Shown: positions 13,931 through 25,900 of the stretch, in pieces
How the letters are laid out: the number at the start of each line of letters is the position of its first letter
How positions within the stretch are numbered: position 1 is the first letter of the stretch
Assembly (NCBI GenBank): GCA_013398015.1
Contig: VZRR01011618.1
Span: 1,164,021-1,228,020 of the forward strand
DNA: 64,000 bases
Reading direction: 5' to 3'
Origin: Oreocharis arfaki
Taxonomy: Eukaryota; Chordata; Aves; Passeriformes; Paramythiidae
Made by a program: the position numbers and the translations under genes
Notes under the pieces: generated by a model
What the model was told of the DNA's origin: nothing
Seen by the model: only the letters and a program-made list of their open reading frames with translations
Database searches by the model: none

Positions 13931-16900
13931 CTACAAGACAAACAGACACAGCTTAAAGGCTGCTCTCTGGTGCTAAGCAGTCATCTTGGCAAGTCAAACT
14001 GTAAGGAACCACTTTGTGCAGATGTTCATACATTGTCTGACACACCAACCCTACTGAACAGCTTCCATAACTGTACCCATCCAGAACTCACAGGCACTGA
14101 AACACAGATAAAGCTGGAGGAGGAATAAAAAAATCTGCAAGAAGCTCCTGAGGACACATCAGCCATGGAAGGGGATGGAGCGAGGAGATAACCAGACTGC
14201 TTGGTTATTACATTACAGAAATCAAATGCATTTTCCATTACTCTTTTACCCTCCTCAGCAGGATGCTCCCTTTCTCACAGCATTCTCACTTTGTAGTTCA
14301 CAGGAGCCATTGCAAATGAAAGAAAAAAGCAGTGAGCAGAAACAGCCAGTGTAACCCGTCACCCTGGATACTGACAGCATGATTAGGGCCGACAGAGAAA
14401 GGAGGAGCAGCGTCGGGACTGTGAGCCAGCTACACACACCATTTCCCCAGGAATACACGGTTTTACCCTGAACAACTCTTTTGAGCCAGGGAAGCACAGT
14501 TATGTCCTCACTCTGCACAGGGCTTGTAGGCCTAACTCAGCAAAGCTACTCAGCTGCATGCTCAACCTAAAAGGCAAGTGATGTGTTCTACCAGCTTCAC
14601 TATAACTGCACACAAGTTCAACTGTCTTTGATGGGTCAGAGCCACAGAGACTGCTCAAAGACACAGTGGCAGGTCTGGAAACTGAACCTAAGCTCCTCTG
14701 GAGCTCACCATCCCAATAAACAATTGTTTTTGGCTTTTATTGATGTACATTAAAAAGAGAATTTGGCAGCTGGGAACTAAACTATGCTAATTGACATTTT
14801 ATTTATTAAAGCAGTGTTCACAGAAAAGACACCCAAACATACGAACATTGGGAGCCAGACATTGAAGCTATTTTATTCTTGTCAGTTGCAGTACTGAGTT
14901 CCAAATACCCCCCAAAATTCCCCAGATTCTTTGGCAAAGTACAGGTCTGGATGTGACCCCATCTCTGGTGAAAGCAGATTTACTATTTTTGATTAAAATG
15001 TATTATTGTGTTAGCTGCCTGGAACAAGGAAAGGCAAACAGATGATAACTCATTTATCCTGCCTTACTCATTTCTAGGCGGAAAGCCTAGTTTGATAAAA
15101 AAAAAAAAAAGCAGTAGAGATACACAGATTCAGATAGCAAATTCTGTTGATGCAAGCAATGGGTGTGATCCAAGAATATTAAGCAATCCGTGCAGAACTG
15201 TGATGCACACCTCTGCTGCTGCTTCTATGTTAAACAAACCAAGAAGCAAACATCAAAGCAAAGGCCCAAGCTGCACCTGGCCAAACAGCCCAGAGAGCAA
15301 TAATCTCCAGGTATCCTGGCAGAGTGAAGGCTTTCCAGCAAACACGATGACACTCAATGGATTTGGGAACTGAGCTGAGTAGGCAGAGCATGATGAACAT
15401 GGACACAGCACCTACAAAGCACGGGGAGAACGTGGTGTTTAGCAGGGCCTGGTGTGACCTATTTCAGTCAGGAATTAGTAAAGCAGGGCACTGGATGTTT
15501 ATTCAAATGGCCTAATTTAAAATGCTGTGCATGCTAATAAACCTACACAGGAGTTGGTAAGAAACACCTCAAGGCCTGGAGAAAGCAATAAGCAAAATTT
15601 AAAATGTCATTTAACCCAGACACAAGGCACACCCAACACCTGACTAGGATGACAGAAGTCCAGAAGAGTTATAAAAAACTAATTCAATTGAGAGCACAGA
15701 ACAAGTTCTTGATTTAACAGAGTAGCTGATGCTAAGGAAGGGCCTGAGGGGAATCTATAAAAACAGCAAGACCAACTAAGCAGCTATTGAAGGCAGCAAA
15801 AAGCTGTTGGGCTTCCCTACCATTCAGGCTGATACAGCTGTGTATCAGATTTAACAAAAAAGTGCTATGTACAAGATAGCATCACTACTGTGTTGGATTA
15901 AGGCTGCATGATGGTTTGTCTCTATCACCTCATGAAAACATCTGAAACTCCATAATATAGTAGCCAGTGCCTGTTAGGAAGATAAGAAAGGTGAAGTATC
16001 TGTAAGGCTGATGCAAGAGCACACACTTACAGCATAAGAAAGAAGCACCTTCAATAAGTAGTAAAAAAAAAAAAAAAAAAAAAAANAAAAAAAAAAAAAA
16101 AAAAAAAAAGGAGGTGTTGGAGCCCTCCAAACTATCAGTTCTTGTCCTGAGAGGAAAAAGCACGGACAATGATTTAAATAACTCTAACTTTCATTAAGTT
16201 GTATCACGTTATATGAGCCTACGATCCAACCCTTTCAGCACTTTACCAGTAATATTTAGAGGGAACAAAACAAGAAGAGGGAGAGGGACAACAGCTGCTT
16301 TTCTGCAGAGTGTACTTATTGTCCACACAAAATAGGCCATTTCATATGGCTCAATGTCTGCTGGATTTGCTTTCAAGACTCTACAATGACAGCGCATGCA
16401 TGCGCAGTATAAAAATGTATTGGCTTTCCTTGCCATGGCCCTGCCATGCGCTGGTCCTCAGAGCAACATTTTGTACCAAAACAACCTTTCAATATTTTAA
16501 TATTATGCTGTTCTGAAACACAGCCTGTACTCCCTGCAGCTATCTAATTGCGCTCCTCGGCTTTCCTAAAGCCCTTGCCATACCGTTTTGACTACCTGTA
16601 CTGCAGATTCCTCAGAGTAGTATATTAGGTATGCTGCATGTTTCCCCTATATGTGGTTTTATTAATAATTTAATTTATCATAATTTAAGCATCAATTACC
16701 GGCAAAATATAAGTAAACATAATTACTTAATGTGGTTTCCTTAAAAGTTGTACTTACTACACAAACAGGGGCCCAAGGCTACCGCTCAGATCATCTTTTG
16801 GGCAACTAATAAGCATGCACTAACACTAAGTGAGGACAAACAGCTGTCTTTAGCTCTGGACTGCTGAAGTATGAGCCAAAGCCCACAGTGGCTTGTTAGC

Positions 16901-19900
16901 AGAGATTATCATTGGAAAGAGCTTGCAGCTGTTCTGCTTTGCCTCCAGTAGCTGTGTTCACTTGCTGTCACAGCACTGGTATAAAGGTACTGCATATTGC
17001 AGGGATTATCTGAATATTATGTGGGCAGACAGGGGAAAAAACCACCCCAAACAGCTAATGTTTCACATATGGTAGTCAAGAGATAAGCACATCCTTGCAG
17101 AATTGAAAAGCATAACAAAGTGCAGGTGATGAAGCCATATCCTTGCTCCAAGGGCTGATCATCTCCTTGGAGTAGCTGGAGTTGCCATCTTGATCACTCA
17201 CATTTGAAGGCTTAGTTGCCTACACAAGGCTTAATGACTATAGCTGAACTGCTCCTGTTTGAGCCACTGGGCAGTACTCGCAGTGTTTGCAGCTCCTGAT
17301 GCTAACAGGAATGCTGCTCTCACTTCATTTGTGGGTTCCAAATCGTGAAGTGCTTAGTCTACTGCTGCTGAAGACCCTGGGCTACCTGCAACCATATGCA
17401 TGCCCCCAGCACAGCCCCACTGGTACAGCAAAATACATTTATTCTGAGCCAATTCTGCTAAGCTGTACTATTACAATAGTTTGCAACAGTCTGTTCCTTC
17501 CCATGTGTTTGTTTCCTTTCATCAGCTTTTTTGGTATTTTTCATCAGTATTTTTCCCACGACTGCAGCAAACAAGGGAGGGTTACAAATATGACACCATG
17601 CCCAAGAGCCTGGGTGCACTGCAAACGAGATTTCTCTATCTCCAGATTATCTCAGCTCCCTCCAGCTGTTCCATCACCTTCATTGACCACGGGGGATTTG
17701 CACCAGTTGAAGAGCAGCTATACACACACACACTTTTCCTGTCTGTCTCTGAACTGCTAGTCCCACAGGCTCATTCAGCCCCCAAAATGTTTATGACTGC
17801 AAACAGCTCTCTTTAGGTAGAAAAAGGTGCTTTCAACACTTTCACATCATGACAGCAAACACAGATGTTGTAAAAGTGACTACCTATCCAGGGTGCCTTG
17901 ATCTTCAGTTTGTCTCTGCAAGACACTTTAAAGGCTTCAGCTAAAGTCTGATGAATCAACAAGAACTGCACACTTGGTATATACATTTTTAATAACACAA
18001 CAGAAGTCAAACCTTTTGCAAGGTATTAAGTTCAAGCACCCAAGATCACTGGAAATTTAAGATGGCATTTTAAACGAAGCTGAGATCTGTGTATTTGCAT
18101 TTATTTTAGTCTACAGTCAGTCTCCTATTACAGACAAAATGCAATTGTGAAATGCAAGGCATGCATGCTAAAAACCAAACATTAGTCAATCTTTCCGTAT
18201 GAGTTTAGCTGATCTCAGCGGGGTAGTTTTGTTTGCTCTTCTGAGCAGAGGGAAGGAGAGAGAGATGTCTGTTCCTAAACCATTACATTCTGTAAATAAT
18301 GAAGAGTACATAAAAGGGGGAGTGCATGAAGTTCAGTGCCTTACTTTTTCAGCCACTCTGCTATATCGGCTGCGGTAGCACCAAAGTTCTCGAAGTTGAA
18401 CAGGAACTTTCCTTTCCTGTTAAAGCAACAAAACAAGGTTCAGTCCTCGCCCTAAAAGATAAAAACATGCAATTATAGAAGAGTGCATGATTTCTAAAAC
18501 AGTAGCAAAACATAACTGACTCAAAATAGCAGATTGTAGGATATCCCCGGACATTGAATTCTTCCTTTATCCTTTCAAATTCAGCAGAGTAAACATTCAT
18601 CCCCGCAAGAACCTGGAAAAACAGAGCATAATCTTACTGATTCTTACAATACAGCAGGAACATCACACCATTTGTTTGAAGATTTAAGTAAACCCCACCT
18701 CAATCTGGGCAGATTCTGATTTCACTCACATAGCTGTCAAGCAAGGGGCTCTCTGTAAAAGGCACTGAAGTTTTTCTGATTTTGTGCAAGGGGAAACAGA
18801 ACAACGCTTGAGTCTAACCCAGAGAAAACATACACCAGTCAGCATGTCACCTCCTCCTTGCTCTGGAAGCATCTCTGTTTCTTTTTATTCACCCACTAAT
18901 AGAAACACCTAAAGGGAATTCTCTCAATTGCACTACTTGTGCTCTTTGCACATTTGGATTTCTAGCTACAAGTGTAACTAGATGTTTTTTTTTCCTCTGC
19001 AAGTAGGAAAAAAAAGGAGTTCTTAGTTCATATCCAAACATTAAACAGGACAGCAGAAATTCTACCCTCAGCTCTCTAGTTTCCACTTCAGCAACGAATT
19101 TTCAATCTCAGCTCATGTCCAGAAGCTCTAACCAACCAAGCACTGGCATTATCCCAGTTCAAAAATGCACTTACTGAATGGCAAGGGGAAATCAGCATGA
19201 CTTTGATGTGAAAATAAAACATGCCCTATTTGCATGAGCTCAGGAAATAGTACACGGCATTTATATCCTTTAAATATGATAACTTGGGTAGGGAGGGTAT
19301 AATGAGAGTTAAAAATTAACCTTGTCTTACAGTCTTCAAAAGAGAGGCACAGAAGCACAGCAGCATTTCAGTAGCTTTTCAGACAAAAAAATAACACAAA
19401 AACTCTCTCCTTCCCATTTCTCATCTCTATCCCAACCCATCCTCCATGTCAACAGTCCTTGAGCTTCAGGTTCAGGGCTCCTGTGACTTATACTGTGCCC
19501 TGCGACTTATTCTGTGCCCTGTCCAAATGTCTTCCAAATATTTCTGACACGAAAATTGGAAGATGGGATTGATTCCAAGTTTTTGTGGATGTGCAATTCA
19601 CACAGAGGTCATTCTGCTGTCAAACCTGGACCCAGCAAGTTGCTGAGATACCACTTCCTGATTAACTTAGTTTAATGGCATTGACAGCTTAGATCATTTT
19701 AGCAGCAGGGTCTTAATCCAACCCCCTCCTCCTTCCCTTTCCAAAACCAGGATTTTCTCCTTCCAGCTGAAATACCACATCAGAATTTAATACCACGTTC
19801 CTGACTGCAGCAAACTGCACAGACCAACCAAATGTGCTCAGAGCCAGCATGAAATAAATCTTAAAGCAGAAAATCCTCATTTGAAGGTCAACAGTTTCTA

Positions 19901-22900
19901 AGAATGTGCTGGAAAGTCACAAAAAGATACTTTGTTTTCTCTTCCCTATCCTAAGAAAGGATAAATTGAACAGAGGAGAGTACAGAAATAAGGTTTATAC
20001 TTGCTGGCCTTGTCTTCCACTCTGAATTTTCCTTGTAGTTCAAACAACCGGATTGACTTAATTCATGTGAGATTACCTAGACTCAATTCTCCCCTTTCCT
20101 TATCCTCCATGTCACCACCTAAAGGCAGGTAAATGCAATAAGATGAAGGTACAGTGGTTGCTTTATAAAGCAAGAACCCGGTTCATTAACTAATTCCCTA
20201 ATTAACACCAGCCTACCAGATTCCATGTTTGCTGTGAACTTTCAGAGGATTTCCTACAATTTAAATGGGCATTCCTGGCCATTTCAGACAATTTCACTGT
20301 GTCTATCTAATGGTGATTGATACAAGTCAATAACTTGGATTCATTCAGGTGTTCATTACATTATACGAAGCATAATCAGCAGAAAGCTTATTACAATGGG
20401 ATTTGTTTTTAATGACAAGAGTAACAGCTTCAGCTGGCCAATAATCACACAATTATGAAATATCATGCTGTCAGAGACCATCAAAACACACCTACTGCCC
20501 AAAGCCAGGGTCCTCCTGCCAGACATTTGGTGAATTTGCTTTTAGCAAATGACTGAATGACCCCAACTCCAATTTAAGCCCATTACCTCTTGTAATAGCC
20601 ATCGAAGAAACAAAGATCAGTTTACTCCTTTCACCTCTGCAGTGACACTTGACGTATTTCAACACTTATCTGCTCTCCAACAAGCTACCTATAACCTAAA
20701 CCAACTCTGAACCTTTCCTAGCTGCCCTTGAATTTGGAGCTTCTGACCATTCCTGTTCAGCTGTGACCCTTGACCTTGATTCACAGTTTTCTTGATGGGA
20801 TTGCTCCAAAACTGGTACCTCACAGCACCAGAAAAAGTAAAAAAAGAAAAAAAGAAAAAAAAAAGACAGACAAGCACCGAAGGAGGAAAGCACTTAAGCA
20901 TATTCTCAAGCTGGTCTTTACTGAGCAGAACATTCTGGCACACTCACAAAGTGCATGGGCATTAGGGAGATGATGAATGGTTTGCTAATAACCAGTTCCC
21001 CCCTGCTCTGGGGCCATAGCCCAGCCAACCCTCTAACCACAGGAATCTTTCCTGCCAAGGATAAAATAAGCCCACTTCTGATTTGGAGCACTTTTTCCTT
21101 CTGCACTGGGTGGAATGGAATTGTAAGATACAACCATAATATAAACTAAAAACGCCACCCTGCCTTCCTCTCAGTAACAGCACTGGGACAAGAAACAACC
21201 ACTCCCAAGGGAACACAGTGACCAGCAACAGGTACAGTGCACCCTTTCACTTTTATGACCTCTTCAATAGGCAATACTGTACTTAATTTTCCTGCTATAA
21301 AACAGCAATAATCGTTTTGGAGCCTGGCACACCCTGACAGCTAATGACAGGTCAGATTAAAAGGCCAAACCTCCAGCTCATCCAAACCACTCATAAACTT
21401 TGCAGCAAAGTCTGATCTGGAGGTCAGCATCACTCTAAGGCACTCTGTGAATAATTTATGATGGGTACAGCACAGTTAACTTTAGAAATGGCAAGCTGTG
21501 TACACTCAGGAAGCTAATTGGGTCATGTTTTGACAAACAGACCGATTTTTGTGAAAAACACAGGGTGGCAGTGGCATAACTGGACTTTCCTCTGAACTGA
21601 TCCTGCATTACACCACTCCACTGCAAAAAAGCTGTGTCCCAGCCCTGTCACTCAGCTGTGCAGGATTAGCTCGGATCTATAGAAACGATTTCCAAGTGAG
21701 GAAGGAAATACTCAAACCAGAATAGATCTAGAGTTTAAATTCTCTGGTCTGAATTTAATAAAATGAGCTGCACATGGATGAAGAAGGGATAACTGCAGGA
21801 GGACACAATGCTCTGCAGCATGCCTTCTGTCTGGCACTGTCTCTATAAGTGATGCTTTACATTCCTAACCTCTCTCACTCCACAGGCCACAATGGACTGC
21901 CATGCAAGGCAGGAGTGCCTTGCCAAAGGCAGCAGCACATGCTCCTCTGAGGGGAGATGGCATTAGAGTGCTGCCTGGCTAGACAAAAACACTCTTGAAA
22001 ATATCTTCTAAGGGCTGCGCCATGTCCTAAATAAATCTGAATAACTCCCACTCATTTCAGCCCTAAGCAAACAAGGATTTAGAGAAAACACTTCTGAAAA
22101 CAACTAGTTTGGAGAAGGTTGGGCAGTCTGACAGCACTAGGTGGTCACGAAACGGAATGGTCAGAGCTGCCCTAGTAATGAACTGCAGTGCTTCATCTCT
22201 TCCTCACAAGGAAACCTGTAAACACAGTACTGAATGATCCAACAGGTAGCATAAGACCAAATCCTACTACAGCCATGAAACAACGATCTTGTTTCTTTGT
22301 CCTTTATGTGCTACTGGCGTCATATAAATCATACATAAGCACATTATAAAACCTCGATTAGAGAAGTGCCTTTGACTTGCTTACAGAGATCAATACACCT
22401 TATAGGTACAAAGGGGTAACTAAATTACTGTGAATGCTGTACTTTATTAGAGTCAAAACTTACTTTCATATCAATGTGGCATCAATGCTAACTTTGACAG
22501 TGCTACAGTTAGACTATAAGTGGCTAGGAGGGTGACCAGTAGCTTATGGGATGGGGATTTCCCTCCCACAATACTGTGATTCTCCACTAATAAAGTGGAT
22601 TAATAACTGCTTTAAGGGCATCCATCCCTGACATTGCTATGAAACATCAGGCCAAAAAGCTGATCAAACCCATTAAGGCAAACATTTTTTTCTTCACCAA
22701 AAGGAGTTCAAAAGGCCTACAAACCCACAAATTAGAGGCTAAACATAAATCTGCATGGTGTCAGAGCCTGTATCTCGATGGAAAAAACTGCAGTGGCTAT
22801 AAAGGGCGAGGGAGTTAAGATCTCATTCTACAAAGTTTTAGAAAAATAAATACCAAGAGAGAATCCTGAAGAGATCTGGAGCAGAGCCATTTATTTCTGT

Positions 22901-25900
22901 TTCAGCTTGCTTAAAAATTGATAATTTTGATAAATATTTGTGGGTTTAAATACTTTAAAAAAAGGTGTTTAAATGATTTTTGAAATATCATATGAATCTC
23001 ATTGTCTCACTTACATATTTACCCTTGAGTTCTGTTGCTGCCTGCTGATAAGATGGCATCATTCTCTTACAAACACCACACCCTGGTAAAAAAGAAATTG
23101 TGTGAGTAATATGCCAACAACTCTATTCAGCCTCTTCTACAATATCTATGTTCCAAAGCATATGAAGTAATATTTAAAATCAAAAAATTTAAAAGAAAGT
23201 TCTTTATCTGCTTCACTAAATCATTATTAGATTATTCGTTTCTAAGGATGTTACTTCTTGTTACAAGCCTCTATTTTTGCACATTTTTCATGCTCTTCAT
23301 TTTCATATTCATTTCTCATCCCAGTATGAAGAGAGTAAAACCATCTTATATTCTCAGGCTCTGAGCTGAGCCCAGAGGAGAATACAAGATGAAACACACA
23401 TATCAAAAGTCAACAGAAGATGTCATAATTCTGAACTCAAAACAAAAAGCTTTGTGCATTTCTGGTCTTTGAAGGGACAGGGGGAGGTACTTCAGATTCA
23501 TCCCAGCTTAACAAGGCTTTGAAATTAATTTGAGACGCATTTCCTAAACACATTACACAGACATCAAGTGTTAAACAGTGCTCTGTTAATTGAGCAGACA
23601 TAGCTCAGAAGCAACAGCCCTTGTAAGATACAATAAGGTGCGGTGGAAAAGACAAAGGGTGATCGAGGAAGACCACCAATGTGCAGCTGGAGAGTGCTAA
23701 GAGCTGTTTGATGATGCTCTGCAGTGCTAAGCAGATTAGCAGTAAATCACCTTGTAAGCAGCAGTTTTCACCCCTGCCAAGTAAAATCCATGCATGCAGA
23801 TGGGAAGGGGCAGGAGTGCAGACAGCATGAAAGAAAGGTAGCTGGAGCCAAGCACTCTAGACACTTATTGTGGAAACTCTCAGTCCACCACGGGACAGTA
23901 GTCAACGCTTCTGTTCTGGTTAACAGACAGGGAGTTTTGAAAATATCTTCCAGAAAGGAGGAACAGATTTTGCAGCCACTCGTTTAGGATCAGCATGCCT
24001 GGAAAAGAACATCCTTTACAATGGAGACAAAAGGATGAGAAAGGAGAGATCTTGTTTCTGTGGTCTTTCCACCTTTGATCTCTCTGCTCAAATTGACAAT
24101 GAGGTTGCTAATTTAGTGTTGGTTAAAATGACAATTTCTTGGTGGGCACAGACCACTCATTTAAGGCCCACCGAGGTCTTGCAGCTTCATCCAAACCACT
24201 GGACAGACATCAAAAAATTAGAGTTGACAAACATCATCTTCTGAATCCTCTATTTCTTCTCTTCAAGAGCCCCAGGCCCTCAACTCCTGCAGCAGATTTT
24301 CCTGTCTTCCCCTCTTCACTCTCCTGCTTCTCCCTGGAGTACCTTCTAGAGCACAGGCACACACCAGCCTCCTCCACACAGCCATCACCCCTCTCATCCT
24401 CCTCTTCCCAGCTCTGCTGCTGCCTCAAACTTGCTGCTCCCAAACCCGCTTCAGCACATCCGCTCCTGTCCTCGTATTTCTGGGTTATATTGTTCTGGAT
24501 GCTGCCAAGCCACATATACCCCTCAACAGGCATAAAAGGGGAACCTCAAAAAACTCATTTTCTTTTGTTCTTTCTTTTTGTATTTTGTCCCAAAACGGGG
24601 AGCTTAATTAAATACACATTAGTCTTTCCACTAGTTAACACCTTCATTTTTAAAGCGTTGTTTTCAATCATGTTTATCAACAGCTCCTTCTTGTTGCCAA
24701 ATCCACACAGTCTCCTGCAGGAGACTTCTTTGAGAGAGTTAACTACAAATAAATCTGAATGCCTGTAAATATACCTAATATTTCATCTTTAGTGCTGTCT
24801 GACTTTCTAATATAGGTCCAAAAGTACAGCGAATGGTCTGCAAATGGCACGTAATATCTTCTGAGGAAAGCAAGCCTTTGCTCTGAGTTGTTTTACCCAG
24901 ACCAAGCATTCCTGAAATATTAAAGTAACTGCATCTAAGTCTGTAGTCACTTTCATCTCCCTCTGCACCGGCACATAATGAAAGAGCCCATTTCCTATGA
25001 ATCTGCCACTATGAATCTAAAGCCCCTGCTTCCAACAAAGCAGAGAAATAAGGCAGCTGTCTTCCCCACAGCCTCCCAGACAAAGCCTCTGATGTCCTCT
25101 TGTGCCAAAGACCTCCCTCACAAGTAACGAAAAGCAGAATTTCTTTTAGTGACCAGTCTTGATTTGCTGCTCCCAGTTATGAACAGTAACACCTGTATGT
25201 AACCAATAATTTCAGCTGTTCAAAGCCTGTATTTTAATGCAACTGCTGGATGTATTCTGTCTCCAGTAAAAGGAGCAAGAAAAGAAAAACTGGACAACAA
25301 TCAAGTCAGAAGGTCTTGTGTGTTAAACAAAAGATGAGGGAGTTACAAACTGAGAAATCAGAGAGGAAGAAAAAAACCCACAAGTAGACCTCCTTCACAG
25401 CAGTTCGGTACGCAGCACAAGTATTACAGCACTGAAAACTAGCAGGTGTTTTGCCACTTCAAAGAAGAGAAACTGGAAGGAGGAGGGTTTCTGGGGGAAC
25501 GGTTCAAAGAGAACCAAGGGTTAGATAAGGCACATTTCAGAAAGAGACTCAGTTGTGGAAAACAATTATTCCTGATACAGGTAAACTGTGAAAGCACTGT
25601 GCAGCCCAACTCTCCCTGGAGGGACGATTTACAGCAGAGCAGCCGTATCATCTCCCGCTGATCCAAGGCAGCAGCTACTGGGAACAGCCACAAAGCATGC
25701 CAGGCCACACAGCACCACGCTACTGCAGAGTCTGAAGGCACAGAGCCACAAGTGATTTAACTAAAAGAAAAACCATCCTCTCAGTGATGCATCAAACTAA
25801 GTCTTGGGCAATTCTGGCCATCTTTGCAGTGCTCAGATGATAATAAAAAGGTAAACTGGTGTTTCAGGCAGTAATTATAAGAGAAAATACACTGAGAAAC

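Noticed and set aside
16063..16109. Poly-A tract as the tail of a processed retrogene
   Set aside because: The sequence immediately upstream on the plus strand shows no coding similarity, poly-A signal at the right distance or target-site duplication that I can see.
18361..18600. 79-codon minus-strand ORF as an independent small gene
   Set aside because: It is exon 9 of PDIA5 read through intron 9 into exon 10 in the wrong frame. Reported instead as a possible intron-retention product.
24139..24768. 209-codon plus-strand ORF, the longest on that strand
   Set aside because: Composition is Ser/Pro/Leu/Phe-rich with no domain. It lies within intron 7 antisense to PDIA5, and shows no promoter, splice support or family resemblance.
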